The notes below the pieces were generated by a model. The model was not told the origin of the DNA and ran no database searches. It worked only from the letters and a program-made list of their open reading frames with translations. A DNA stretch of 64,000 bases from an uncultured Lachnospiraceae bacterium (GTDB lineage Bacteria > Bacillota > Clostridia > Lachnospirales > Lachnospiraceae): the NCBI GenBank assembly GCA_910577105.1, contig CAJTMB010000010.1, positions 1 to 64,000 of the forward strand, given 5' to 3'. Positions 1 through 8,300 of the stretch are shown piece after piece. Made by a program: the position numbers and the translations under genes. Numbering within the stretch: the stretch's first letter is position 1; the number at the start of each line of letters is the position of its first letter.

Positions 1-150
1 GTTACGCAGGTAGGTCTGATATGTCTGTGCATATAAATCGGTAGGTGTAAGTTGTAATTTTTATAGAATGCTTGTATAGCCGATAGTTTTAGGAGTGCAC
101 TGGACATATTGTATGTTTAGTGTATTTTTTTGTTTGAAAAGGAGTTTTTT

Positions 151-201
151 ATGAAATTATTAAATAGCCGGGAGGCAAAAAAGGAGGCAGACAGAATATG
201 A
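151..201 (+). CDS. 16-residue leader peptide overlapping the next start
   Basis: A short open frame (MKLLNSREAKKEADRI) begins at an ATG preceded by AAAAGGAG at 137-144 with 6 bases of spacing. It ends in a TGA that overlaps the hydrolase start codon as ATGA. The good ribosome site and 4-bp overlap suggest translational coupling to the gene at 198. The peptide is highly charged and resembles nothing I recognise. It could equally be the 3' remnant of a deleted gene or a chance frame, since the hydrolase has its own GGAGG at 183-187. Confidence 0.35.
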   Translation: MKLLNSREAKKEADRI

Positions 202-1043
202 ATGTAATTATACTTGGTTCCGGAGGCTGTGTCAGCACGCCAAAGGCATGTTGTAACTGTCGTGTATGTATGGAAGCGCGGCAAAAAGGATTTCCTTATG
301 CAAGAACGGGATGCAGTCTGTTTATTGAAGACGTAAATATATTGATTGATACGCCGGAAGATATCAATGCTTCATTGAATAATTCCGGCATACAAAAGGT
401 CGAACATATTTTATACAGTCATTGCGACCCCGACCACACAATGGGAATGCGTGTGATTGAACAGTTGAAAATGGATTGGCTTGCCGATTCGCTGGGAAAG
501 AAACCGGATAATCCGATAGAAGTTGCTTCTTTACCTGCCATTCTCGAAGACATTAAAAAGCAGGGTACAAAATATGGCTCAGTGATTGCATATTATGAAG
601 CAAAGGGTCTTATATACACAAGAGAAATCCGCACTTTGAAATATGACAATATTTTAGTTGAACTGATTCCGGTAGATGAACAGGAACACGTGGCAATATT
701 TATTATTTCCTCTAACAGTAAAAAGATAATTTATGCCCCATGTGATGTAAAGCCGTTTCCAAGGTCAGAGAAATTTCAGGGTGCAGATGTTTTAATTATT
801 GGCAATACAATTGTCGGAGATATATTAAAAGGGGGCTTCGTGTTAAATAAAGATAACCCACTGAGAAAAGAACTGTTTACCCTGGAGGAAATTGATACGT
901 TGCGGAAACAGTATGGAATCAAGGAAGTTTTTATTACACATTTAGAGGAGGACTGGGGAAAATCATATGATGATTATAGAGAATTGGAGAAAGAATTGAA
1001 CTTCATACATTTTGCATATGACGGATTGAAAATACAGTTATAA
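198..1043 (+). CDS. PhnP-like metallo-beta-lactamase-fold hydrolase
   Basis: Predicted cytoplasmic metal-dependent hydrolase of 281 residues, in the size range of PhnP-type phosphodiesterases. Residues 18-24 carry a CCxCxxC cluster that matches the structural zinc-binding cysteines PhnP proteins have near the N terminus. The metal motif at 75-80 reads HCDPDH followed by TMG, so the second His of the usual HxHxDH is Asp. That substitution may alter metal use or activity. A late His (THLEED, about residue 248) fits the last metal ligand. The start has GGAGG 10 bases upstream and overlaps a tiny leader frame. The substrate cannot be told from sequence: a cyclic phosphodiester or nucleotide-type substrate is known for the family, but this is only a guess here. 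Confidence 0.8.
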   Translation: MNVIILGSGGCVSTPKACCNCRVCMEARQKGFPYARTGCSLFIEDVNILIDTPEDINASLNNSGIQKVEHILYSHCDPDHTMGMRVIEQLKMDWLADSLGKKPDNPIEVASLPAILEDIKKQGTKYGSVIAYYEAKGLIYTREIRTLKYDNILVELIPVDEQEHVAIFIISSNSKKIIYAPCDVKPFPRSEKFQGADVLIIGNTIVGDILKGGFVLNKDNPLRKELFTLEEIDTLRKQYGIKEVFITHLEEDWGKSYDDYRELEKELNFIHFAYDGLKIQL

Positions 1044-1097
1044 AAAATTCTCCTCATCTACCCACATCTACATATTTCCATGAAAATATAAAAAGGA

Positions 1098-1120
1098 ATG
1101 CGACACGCTTGTTGTCACAT
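1098..1120. promoter_or_regulatory. imperfect dyad, candidate operator for the WYL regulator operon
   Basis: ATGCGACA and TGTCACAT form 8-bp arms (one mismatch) around a 7-base spacer, just upstream of an AT-rich promoter-like stretch and the AAGGAGG of the gene at 1157. A tight dyad at this position would suit autoregulation by the WYL-domain regulator encoded two genes downstream. This is inference: no binding site for this particular regulator is known to me. Confidence 0.35.
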
Positions 1121-1156
1121 TATTAATGCTAAAATAAACATAAGGAGGATTAAAAC

Positions 1157-1504
1157 ATGCCATTTACCGAGATATGTATTTATCAAGTCAAACCGCAAAA
1201 AGTAGAGGAATTTGAAGCAGTCATGCTTGAAGCAAAATCTATCTTAGAAAAGCAGGAGGGATTGCTTCTGCTTCGGCTTATTAAAAGAGGATATCATATA
1301 GATATGGAGCAAATTAAAGAGGGACTTCCTCCTCTTAAAATCACACGCATTGTAAAAAGTGTTAAGTATATGCTCTATTGGGAATTTGATACGAAAGAAA
1401 ACTATGGAGTATCGCAGAAAAATCTTTACAACAGTTATTGGAAGTCTATCGAAAAATGTTTAATCGCTCCGCATGACAAATATTTAGGGGAGGGAGTGTT
1501 TTAA
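1157..1504 (+). CDS. small dimeric alpha/beta-barrel (ABM-like) protein
   Basis: A 115-residue protein whose opening (MPFTEICIYQVKP, followed by a helix rich in E and V) looks like the antibiotic-biosynthesis-monooxygenase/dimeric alpha-beta barrel fold. The match is by pattern only. Such proteins are often stress or heme/quinone-related, but no catalytic residue can be named here. It has a strong AAGGAGG ribosome site and its stop overlaps the start of the DUF3795 gene (TAATG). It therefore belongs to an operon with that gene and the downstream WYL regulator. Confidence 0.6.
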   Translation: MPFTEICIYQVKPQKVEEFEAVMLEAKSILEKQEGLLLLRLIKRGYHIDMEQIKEGLPPLKITRIVKSVKYMLYWEFDTKENYGVSQKNLYNSYWKSIEKCLIAPHDKYLGEGVF

Positions 1505-1846
1505 TGGACTTGGCATACTGTGGATTGAATTGTAAGGAATGTCCTGTTTATTTGGCTTCTATCGGTAAAGACACAGCCGAACAAATCAGATTGGCAGATG
1601 AGTATTCAACTGTTGCTTACAAATTTTCAAAAGAAGATATGTATTGTTTGGGATGCCATTCTGATACTGTATCACAAAAGATGTGTGGGAAATGTGAAAT
1701 CAGAATATGCGGTGCAAAAAAAAAATTATGGAAACTGCGCTGAGTGTACCGAATTTCTCTGTTCCACACTTGAAAAATATTTAGATGATAATTCAGACAA
1801 TCTGAACAATCTAAAACAGCTTGCCACTAAATACAAAGAAGAGTGA
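1504..1846 (+). pseudogene. DUF3795 cysteine-rich protein, frameshifted in an A10 run
   Basis: The first frame (1504-1743) encodes the DUF3795 hallmark CGLNCKECP, CLGC and CGKCEIRICG, then runs out after a run of ten A at 1716-1725. The family's expected continuation (NYGNCAECTEFLC and a helical tail ending at 1846) lies in the +1 frame. Nine A would restore one 114-residue protein. DUF3795 proteins are small and probably bind a metal through the CxxxCxxC clusters; their function is unknown. The gene may be broken, may rely on transcriptional slippage at the A run, or may contain a sequencing error. It overlaps the preceding stop codon and precedes the WYL regulator by 4 bases. Confidence 0.75.
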
Positions 1847-1850
1847 TGAT

Positions 1851-2756
1851 ATGCAGATAGACAGACTTATTCAAATTGTGTTTCTCTTGTTAAGGCATGA
1901 AAATATAACAGCGAAACAATTGGCAGAAGAACTTTGCGTTTCCACCCGCACAATATATAGGGACATCAATATCCTTTCGATTGCGGGCATACCGATTATG
2001 TCACAAAAGGGGTATGGCGGAGGGCTGTCTCTATTACAGGGTTTCTCATTGGATAAATCTTATTTTACCCAAGAGGAGCAAAACAATATTGTACAGGCGC
2101 TGCAGATTTTAAAGTTGTCAAACTACCCCGACGCAGACAAATCATTAAATAAGGTTGCCGGATTGTTTAGTCACAATTTGCAGTCCGAATGGTTGGAAAT
2201 TGATTTTTCCTATTGGGGCAGTCCCGAAAAAGAGCGGAATAACATTACAGTTTTAGAACGTGCGATAATCAACAAATATGTGATTACGTTTACTTATTAT
2301 AATGCAGAATTGACGATAACCAATCAGGTTGTGGAACCGTTAAAATTAGTATTCAAATCACACGCTTGGTATCTTGTTGCCTATTCAAAACATAAAAAAG
2401 ATATTCGCACTTTTAAAATGTCCCGCATAAGGGAGCTTCAAATAACAAATCAGTTATTTGAGCGTGAATTGCCAAAGGATTTTTCCATTACTCCTACCTA
2501 TAAAGAAGAATACAATACGCCCATATTCATATTGCATTTTTCAGAAAAAATAGCGTATAAAGTTTATGATGAATTTCAAGAAAAGTACATCAAGAAATTA
2601 GATGACGGTACGTTGGAGGTGACTTTCAGATACCAACTTAGCGATTGGACTTTCCTTTATCTGCTTTCCTTTGGTGAATATGTTGAAATTATTGAGCCTA
2701 TTGAAGCAAGAAATATTTTAAGGGAAAAGGCGCAGAAGATACTTTCTATGTATTAA
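1851..2756 (+). CDS. YafY-type HTH/WYL-domain transcriptional regulator
   Basis: A 301-residue regulator. Residues 1-55 form an HTH_11 winged helix (the recognition helix includes CVSTRTIYRDINIL), followed by a YGGG wing. The WYL domain occupies roughly 130-225 (TFTYYNAEL, SHAWYLVAYSKHKKDIRTFKMSRI), with the C-terminal extension usual in DeoR/YafY-like proteins. WYL domains generally sense nucleic acid or small ligands and set the regulator's DNA binding. The start at 1851 is chosen because it begins at the conserved MQIDRL; a TTG at 1821 would add unsupported residues. The gene sits 4 bases after the DUF3795 frame and probably controls this operon through the dyad at 1098-1120. Confidence 0.85.
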   Translation: MQIDRLIQIVFLLLRHENITAKQLAEELCVSTRTIYRDINILSIAGIPIMSQKGYGGGLSLLQGFSLDKSYFTQEEQNNIVQALQILKLSNYPDADKSLNKVAGLFSHNLQSEWLEIDFSYWGSPEKERNNITVLERAIINKYVITFTYYNAELTITNQVVEPLKLVFKSHAWYLVAYSKHKKDIRTFKMSRIRELQITNQLFERELPKDFSITPTYKEEYNTPIFILHFSEKIAYKVYDEFQEKYIKKLDDGTLEVTFRYQLSDWTFLYLLSFGEYVEIIEPIEARNILREKAQKILSMY

Positions 2757-3011
2757 CAAATTATCATGCGTCTAAACCAAATAAAGCAGATTGACAGCGT
2801 TCTATTGCGTACCAAGACTTTTCTTATATTTACAAATTAGATTATGTTACTCGAATTAATAATTATAAGTTCTGAGGTTGCTTTTACTATGAACCAAAGA
2901 ATTTCTTGTAAAATAAATACGCCTTGCTATTTGGGTATATACTTCTTGCAAATCTGTCCATGGAATATACGACGTGTCCGTAGGGAAAAAAGAATTTGCT
3001 ATTTTTTAATT

Positions 3012-3437
3012 TCATGAGTATTCCGTAAATTTAAAAAGAGGGCTTTCTATCTCACAGACAGTATCCACGGGGATAATAGTTCCGTTTTCCATGGTTATTT
3101 TGTGTGATTGTTCGTCCAGTTTTTTTACAGTCCCGGTTACTGTATGGCAGTTGCCGCCTTCCTTTTTTGCATCAGGGGAAAAGTATGTGACGGCAATTTC
3201 CGGATGCAGTGCAATATGTTCCCGAATCATTTGCAGGCGTCTGTCCAGTTCTTCTTTTCTGTCTTCATCCAATTGCGGCATTGCGTCCGTCACCCTTGCT
3301 GTTTCCTCCATGGCGGCCTCCAGCCCGGTTAATGCGGCAAAAGGAGAAAACTGGGCTGCCCTGTCCAATGCGGACATCTGTGGGTGTACTGCGGATACAT
3401 GGTGCGGCAGGTTTATAATATCGTCATATTTTCCCAT
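3012..3437 (-). CDS. YolD-like family protein
   Basis: A 141-residue protein with the YolD-like signature: MGKYDDIINLPHHVS at the N terminus, SALDRAAQFSPFAALTG, and a C-terminal small-beta segment that follows PDAKK and ends ESPLFKF. YolD proteins are encoded beside UvrX/UmuC-type polymerases in Firmicutes and are thought to play a UmuD-like partner role in translesion synthesis. Here its ATG overlaps the polymerase stop (TAATG), so the two are translationally coupled. Function beyond that linkage is inference. Confidence 0.85.
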   Translation of the reverse strand: MGKYDDIINLPHHVSAVHPQMSALDRAAQFSPFAALTGLEAAMEETARVTDAMPQLDEDRKEELDRRLQMIREHIALHPEIAVTYFSPDAKKEGGNCHTVTGTVKKLDEQSHKITMENGTIIPVDTVCEIESPLFKFTEYS

Positions 3438-4966
3438 TATGCTTTGTGTCCTCCAATCTGCCGGTTTCTCTCGACGGCCGTCGCGCCTTCTTCCAGGTTC
3501 ATGCCCTTTAATATGGCGTTTTTCCCATACTTCTTTTTTGCAGTCAGCACGGCTTCCTGAAGGGCGCGTTCTTTTTTTAGCCGGGCTTCCTTTTCCTGTT
3601 TTTGTTTTTCCAACGCATTGTAATCCGTAAACAAGTCCATCTGGACAAAATGATTTTCCTCTTTATCTGCGTCGTTCTCATCAATCAAATGATTTGCCGT
3701 TACATTGATTCTGCGTACCAGAAGGGATTTATCTACAATGGAATCATAAAGCTCCATGACTGCTTCCACAATCCGGTTTGTGGAAGAAGTCGGGCTTTTC
3801 AGGTTGACGGTGCCGTGTGCATGTTTGGGAATCTGCCTTCCATATCTGTCTGTGGTAACTTCCCCTTTATATTTTTTACCGGTTTCCGGGTTCGTCAGAT
3901 TTTGGGTGTCATATCCCACAGTGAGTACCATCTGGTCCGTAACCAGCTTTTTGGCTACCAAATCCAGAACAAGCAAATCAGCCATTTCCTTCACTACCAG
4001 TTTTGCTTTAGCAAAATCATAAGGGGACTGGAGAACCTGTCCGGAACTGATGCTGTTTGATTCGGGTTTATACTGCTTAATCAAGTCGATGGTCGTGGGT
4101 TCCCATCCCCATGCATGGTCTATTAACAATTCGGCATTGATGCCAAACAATTTATAAAGCAGGTCTTCATTGTAATAGCATTGGCTGTTGCCTATGGAGC
4201 ACCTTGCCACATCCCCCATGGTGAACATGCCGTGTTCCGCCAGTCTTTTGGCATAGCCGTGACCGACCCGCCAAAAATCCGTGATTGGCGTATGCTCCCA
4301 CAAAAGCTTACGGTAGCGCATCTCGTCCAGTTCCGCAATCCGCACCCCGTTACTGTCCGGCTCTACGTGCTTTGCCACTATGTCCATGGCAACCTTGCAT
4401 AAATACAGGTTTGTTCCTATGCCGGCAGTGGCAGTGATGCCTGTCTGTGCCAGCACGTCCCGTATTATCTTTGCTGCCAGTTCCCTGGCGGAAAGGGAAT
4501 AGACCTTCAGATAGGCGGTGACATCCATAAACACCTCGTCAATGGAATACACATGGATGTCCTCCGGGGCGACATATTGCAGGTATATCTGATAAATCCG
4601 GGTACTGTATTCCATGTAAAGGGACATGCGGGGAGGCGCGATGAGATAGGAAACCGCAAAATCCGCGTGCGCCCGCAGGGTGTCTGCAAAGTAAGATTCT
4701 CCCGAAAACGCATGGTTTGGGGCCTTACTTTTTCTTTCCCGATTCACTTCCCGGACTCTCTGCACCACCTCAAACAGCCTTGCCCGGCCTGAAATACCGA
4801 ACTCCTTTAAGGAAGGGGAGACGGCAAGGCAAATGGTTTTTTCCGTTCTTGTCTCATCTGCCACCACCAGATTGGTATTCATAGGGTCCAACTGCCTTTC
4901 CACGCACTCTACGGAGGCATAAAAGGACTTTAAGTCAATGGCAATATACACACGCTCATTTTTCAA
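3437..4966 (-). CDS. Y-family DNA polymerase (UvrX/UmuC-like)
   Basis: A 509-residue error-prone, lesion-bypass polymerase. The first catalytic motif is YIAIDLKSFYASVEC (Asp at residue 11). The second is YSIDEVFMD near residue 140, giving the catalytic Asp-Glu pair. A thumb and little-finger region follow, with a charged C-terminal tail (KQEKEARLKKERALQEAV). In size and in its YolD partner it resembles Bacillus UvrX/YqjW rather than DinB proper. AGGAGA lies 11 bases before the start. No convincing LexA box was found in the 5' region, which also holds one copy of the hairpin element. Such pairs are common on mobile elements, although nothing else here indicates one. Confidence 0.9.
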   Translation of the reverse strand: MKNERVYIAIDLKSFYASVECVERQLDPMNTNLVVADETRTEKTICLAVSPSLKEFGISGRARLFEVVQRVREVNRERKSKAPNHAFSGESYFADTLRAHADFAVSYLIAPPRMSLYMEYSTRIYQIYLQYVAPEDIHVYSIDEVFMDVTAYLKVYSLSARELAAKIIRDVLAQTGITATAGIGTNLYLCKVAMDIVAKHVEPDSNGVRIAELDEMRYRKLLWEHTPITDFWRVGHGYAKRLAEHGMFTMGDVARCSIGNSQCYYNEDLLYKLFGINAELLIDHAWGWEPTTIDLIKQYKPESNSISSGQVLQSPYDFAKAKLVVKEMADLLVLDLVAKKLVTDQMVLTVGYDTQNLTNPETGKKYKGEVTTDRYGRQIPKHAHGTVNLKSPTSSTNRIVEAVMELYDSIVDKSLLVRRINVTANHLIDENDADKEENHFVQMDLFTDYNALEKQKQEKEARLKKERALQEAVLTAKKKYGKNAILKGMNLEEGATAVERNRQIGGHKA

Positions 4967-5065
4967 AACCGTTATCTCCTGTTAATAAAATCGGATGCAG
5001 CAAAGGATGAATGTTATTATCTATAGTATACACAAAATCTCTCTACTAATCTACACTGTAACCTT

Positions 5066-5254
5066 GAGTTTTCGCATTTTGCACAGCGGCTGCCGGGGCA
5101 GGCCCTTGATTCCATAAGGGACCGTGTAAAAACGCCGGTACTTAGAGGTTGTATTTTAACCTCTTATGTACCGTTGCGTTTTTACCCGAGCGAAAGCATG
5201 TCCCGTGGGAACAAGGGCCTGCCCCGGCAGCCGCTGTGCAAAATGCGGAAACTC
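5066..5254 (+). repeat. hairpin element copy 1
   Basis: Outer arms of 43 bp (5066-5108 and 5212-5254) pair with a single G-T wobble. They enclose the family core: TTCCA/TGGAA, GGGAC/GTCCC, GTAAAAACGC/GCGTTTTTAC, an apical stem GAGGTT/AACCTC, and a side branch GC-GAAA-GC with a GNRA loop. The element lies between two divergent genes. A 9-bp direct repeat CACTGTAAC occurs at 5054-5062 and 5258-5266, a few bases outside the arms. The strand given is the one on which the branch reads as a GNRA tetraloop. Confidence 0.85.
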
Positions 5255-5317
5255 TATCACTGTAACTTATTGACTGTGAAAAAGTAAAGCAGTATGATGA
5301 AAAAAGGAGGAAATACT

Positions 5318-6316
5318 ATGAGAAAAAGGTGGATTTTGGTGGGATTAGCAGGATTTTTTGTGTTCATTACATTATTTACGGCGGGAGTTTTACCGGTTTG
5401 CGCCAATCATGCATCATCAGATGCCTTTAGGGATACGGAAGTCAGTTTTAAGGGGCAGACTCAGAAGGAAGACGATTATTCTGAAATGGTTGAGGAAGTG
5501 CTAAAAAACTATGTGGCGGATGGGTATGAAGTCAGTTATTTTTGGATTCAGGATGCCGAGTATATGGAAAAGAGGGACTGGACTGAGCCTAAGGTGATGC
5601 TCTACCAGTGTGATATGACAAAAACGGAAGGTGATGAACTGGCGGTGCCTTTTTGTATCTGGGTGGAAAAAACAGACGAAGGTTATATTGTGGAAACGGA
5701 TTTCAAGCAGTCACTTTTCCGATGGGCGCTAATGAACAGCTATCTTAAAAACGTCAGCAATCTGGAATTGAGCGGTGCCGCCGCGTATCTTACGCCGAAT
5801 TACATTTTACTTTGGAAAAACGATTTTTTCCATGCGTTTCTTCCGGCAGACAGCGGTTATGCCAGTCCTTATTACGGCTGTCTTGGTGAGGACATGATAC
5901 TTTGCTCCGGCTATGATGCTGCGGACTGGGAATCGGTTTACAAAGATGCCTATCAGGTGATGTATGAGTACCAAAAGCTGATAGACGGTGATTTGAGCCA
6001 GAATATCCGATTTGCGGAAGAATATGACGCAAGCTATTACAGGGGGGGCGCAGGGGAGGAAAAGGAACCGGAAGATTTTGAAAGTCCGGAAGATTATGAC
6101 GCATATATAACCGGATGGACGGATTATAAATTTGAACTTGCATACAAGACATGGCTTGAGGATTATGAGTCGTCAGGCGGAAAAGAATATTATATTACTT
6201 TTGATACAAAGTACGGGGAAGCACAGCGCAAGCTGCTGGACAGGATGTGTCTTGATAGGGATTTGCAAAGCTTAGTAAAAGATTTTTTCAAAAAATTTAC
6301 TAAGCTTCGCAGATAA
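5318..6316 (+). CDS. secreted or membrane-anchored protein of unknown function
   Basis: A 332-residue protein with an N-terminal signal segment (basic MRKR, then a hydrophobic stretch to about residue 27). The rest is hydrophilic, rich in D, E, Y and W, with an acidic stretch near residues 245-275. No family was recognised. The start at 5318 follows AAGGAGG with 7 bases of spacing. An upstream ATG at 5294 has no ribosome site and would spoil the signal peptide. The gene is isolated: a hairpin element precedes it and a convergent protease gene ends 3 bases after it. Confidence 0.6.
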   Translation: MRKRWILVGLAGFFVFITLFTAGVLPVCANHASSDAFRDTEVSFKGQTQKEDDYSEMVEEVLKNYVADGYEVSYFWIQDAEYMEKRDWTEPKVMLYQCDMTKTEGDELAVPFCIWVEKTDEGYIVETDFKQSLFRWALMNSYLKNVSNLELSGAAAYLTPNYILLWKNDFFHAFLPADSGYASPYYGCLGEDMILCSGYDAADWESVYKDAYQVMYEYQKLIDGDLSQNIRFAEEYDASYYRGGAGEEKEPEDFESPEDYDAYITGWTDYKFELAYKTWLEDYESSGGKEYYITFDTKYGEAQRKLLDRMCLDRDLQSLVKDFFKKFTKLRR

Positions 6317-6318
6317 GT

Positions 6319-7227
6319 TTATTTATTTTTTCTAAGAAGAAGTAACGTCATAATCACCGCGCACACAAGGAAAGCGCAGCCGCCGATAATGCCTGTAGGG
6401 GCAGGCCCGATAAAAGGATTGATATTCGTGCCGTCCGTAAACAGAACGGGAGCGGCGGCAAATCCGTTTAAACTGCCGTGGGCAAGCACAGCGGGCAGGC
6501 AGCTTCCTGTTTTTAACGTAATAAAAGAAAAAATAATGCCCATGACGATGCAGAAGCCGCACATGGCAAGGATGCCGGTTACAGGAAAGCCCGGATATCC
6601 CGTGCCGTAGTTGTGGCCGAGCATGGTGATGGGTGCGTGCCAGACACCCCAGATAATGCCGCTTATGAGAAGCGTGGGCAGTATGCCGAATTTTTCTTTC
6701 ATTTTGGGAAGGAGATAGCCCCTCCAGCCCCATTCTTCCCCAAAGCAGGTAATGCAGTTTAACAGCGGGCCAAGCAATAGGGCGGAAAGAATTTGTGCTG
6801 CCAGAGTAATCTGCAAAAGCCGCGGTGTGATGTCAAGTTGCCCGTTAGCTGACATGATGGCTTCCAGATATGACAAGCTGCCGTCAAACCTGTCCGGGAA
6901 AATCAAAAAGTATATGGCAGCGCCAATCATGGACAGTATGACAGGTCCGAACCAGCCGAACAGGAAATAGGGAATGCTGCGCTTTCCTGTTTTGGGCTTA
7001 ATCCACGAATCGCGAAACCCTTCCTTTGTGAACAGCCGGGTAAGCAGTACGCCGATGGCGGGGAAAAACATGGTGCTTCCGATAAGGAATGTACCGGCAG
7101 CAGGCATTGCGGCGGATATTTTGGGCAGAAAGGGCCAGATTACCAGAAAATCCACCAGATAAGTGATGGCAAAGGTAATGCCCAGATACATGAGGATTCT
7201 TTTGGTAATCAGTTTTTTGTCGTCCAT
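6319..7227 (-). CDS. CPBP-family intramembrane metalloprotease
   Basis: A roughly 302-residue polytopic membrane protein with the CPBP (CAAX protease/bacteriocin-processing) motifs. EEWGWRGYLLP supplies the EExxxR glutamates. WHAPITMLGH supplies the first His motif, and a further His (AHGSLNGF) sits in a late helix. About eight transmembrane segments are visible. Bacterial members act in bacteriocin self-immunity, peptide processing or unknown proteolysis; the substrate is unknown here. The start at 7227 follows AGGAGGAAAATAGG and lies one base after the stop of the YbjQ gene. This makes it the third gene of a MerR-YbjQ-CPBP operon. Confidence 0.85.
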   Translation of the reverse strand: MDDKKLITKRILMYLGITFAITYLVDFLVIWPFLPKISAAMPAAGTFLIGSTMFFPAIGVLLTRLFTKEGFRDSWIKPKTGKRSIPYFLFGWFGPVILSMIGAAIYFLIFPDRFDGSLSYLEAIMSANGQLDITPRLLQITLAAQILSALLLGPLLNCITCFGEEWGWRGYLLPKMKEKFGILPTLLISGIIWGVWHAPITMLGHNYGTGYPGFPVTGILAMCGFCIVMGIIFSFITLKTGSCLPAVLAHGSLNGFAAAPVLFTDGTNINPFIGPAPTGIIGGCAFLVCAVIMTLLLLRKNK

Positions 7228-7228
7228 C

Positions 7229-7549
7229 CTATTTTCCTCCTGTAATTTTGACAGCGGTTCCGTAAGCAATCACTTCCGCAGCGCCGGACATGACGGAAGA
7301 AGTGCCGTAACGGACATTGATGATGGCGTCCGCACCCAGGGCTTCCGCCTCGTCCACCATGCGTTTTACGGCAATCTGCCTTGCCTCGTTAAGCATCTGG
7401 GTATAGCCGACAAGCTCGCCGCCTACCAGAGTTTTCATGGCGGCCATAAAGTCCCTGCCTACATTTTTGGTGTGTACCACGGTTCCTTTTACGATACCGA
7501 GGGCATCAATTTCTTTTCCGGGAATATAATCAATATTTAGAAGCTTCAT
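7229..7549 (-). CDS. YbjQ/UPF0145 family protein
   Basis: A 106-residue soluble protein of the YbjQ family. Its features include GTVVHTKNVGRDF, ALGADAIINVRYGT and the terminal AYGTAVKI. These pentamer-forming proteins are annotated as putative heavy-metal binding, but their role is not established. The start at 7549 has AGGAGAATTGG directly upstream and overlaps the 3' end of the MerR-type gene by 20 bases. An upstream ATG would add MKEENW without a better ribosome site. Co-transcription with the MerR-like membrane regulator and the CPBP protease suggests a common stress response. Confidence 0.85.
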   Translation of the reverse strand: MKLLNIDYIPGKEIDALGIVKGTVVHTKNVGRDFMAAMKTLVGGELVGYTQMLNEARQIAVKRMVDEAEALGADAIINVRYGTSSVMSGAAEVIAYGTAVKITGGK

Positions 7550-8165
7550 CCAATTCTCCTCCTTCAATCTCTTTCAAACGTTCTCTCAGTGCCAATAGCG
7601 TTCCAATTATTCCGATTAGCGGGAATAATAAAAATAATGTGATGAGCGGCATGTGTTCGGCGATTGCGGCAACGGTAATCAGTCCCATGGGAATCAGCAT
7701 CAGGATGATGGGAATGGTTGCGGCAATCAGGGCATTTTTCTTTAAAACCCTTTTATCTTTTCTTTTGATGTCCATAAATCTGGTACCTCCTTCCTCCATA
7801 TTTTCCATGTCGGTGAGAAGCTGCCCGATATCCAGGGTTTCCAAATTTGCATCTTCCGCCAAAAGCCTGTGGCAGAATGTTTCGACTTCTTCTAAGTTTT
7901 TGCGCTCTCGTTCCATGACAATCAGGTGGCGCCTCAGACAGTCCTCCAGCGTAAGATAATGAAGCTGTAGCTTTTTAATGTCTTCTATCGGTATCCCCAG
8001 TTTTCGGAGCAGTTTAATTTGTTGCAGCGCGGCAATATCCTCCGGTGCATAATCCCGGTATCCGTTGTTTGTGTTGCGGGAAGGATTTAAAAGTCCCTGC
8101 TGTTCATAAAAACGAATGTTTTTCTTGGTGATGCCTACAGTCTGCTCTACTTCATTGATTTTCAT
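7530..8165 (-). CDS. MerR-family regulator with C-terminal membrane domain
   Basis: A 211-residue protein. The N-terminal MerR winged HTH (KINEVEQTVGITKKNIRFYEQQGL, wing NNGYRDY) is followed by a dimerisation coiled coil with a TLEDC motif. Two hydrophobic segments at about 143-165 and 170-190 would place the protein in the membrane, which is unusual for MerR regulators. It probably activates its own operon (YbjQ and CPBP protease) from the dyad-containing promoter at 8195-8215. What it senses is unknown; membrane anchoring hints at an envelope signal. Confidence 0.85.
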   Translation of the reverse strand: MKINEVEQTVGITKKNIRFYEQQGLLNPSRNTNNGYRDYAPEDIAALQQIKLLRKLGIPIEDIKKLQLHYLTLEDCLRRHLIVMERERKNLEEVETFCHRLLAEDANLETLDIGQLLTDMENMEEGGTRFMDIKRKDKRVLKKNALIAATIPIILMLIPMGLITVAAIAEHMPLITLFLLFPLIGIIGTLLALRERLKEIEGGELDEASKY

Positions 8166-8194
8166 CCAATCCTCCTCTCATGGGCATATCGTAT

Positions 8195-8218
8195 ACCTTC
8201 CACAAGGTGGAAGGTCAA
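8195..8218 (-). promoter_or_regulatory. MerR-type operator inside its promoter
   Basis: ACCTTCCAC-AAG-GTGGAAGGT is a perfect 9-bp-arm dyad at 8195-8215. On the minus strand it is overlapped by a TTGACC -35 element (8213-8218), and a TACGAT -10 follows after a 19-bp spacer. An over-long 19-20 bp spacer holding the dyad is the classic MerR-activated architecture. The regulator gene starts just downstream at 8165, so autoregulation is likely. Confidence 0.8.
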
Positions 8219-8300
8219 TAGTATTCTTAAATTTTCTTAAAAAAGTTATTCTTGTATTCAGTTTATTCCAAAATTAGTGTAAAGTCAAGGCTGCGGGGGT

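Noticed and set aside
3091..3630. 179-residue plus-strand open frame opposite the polymerase/YolD genes
   Set aside because: It is antisense to two clearly identified genes, has no ribosome site and its composition is that of a mirrored frame.
4967..5040. LexA/SOS box upstream of the Y-family polymerase
   Set aside because: No GAAC-N4-GTTC-like or close sequence was found in the leader.
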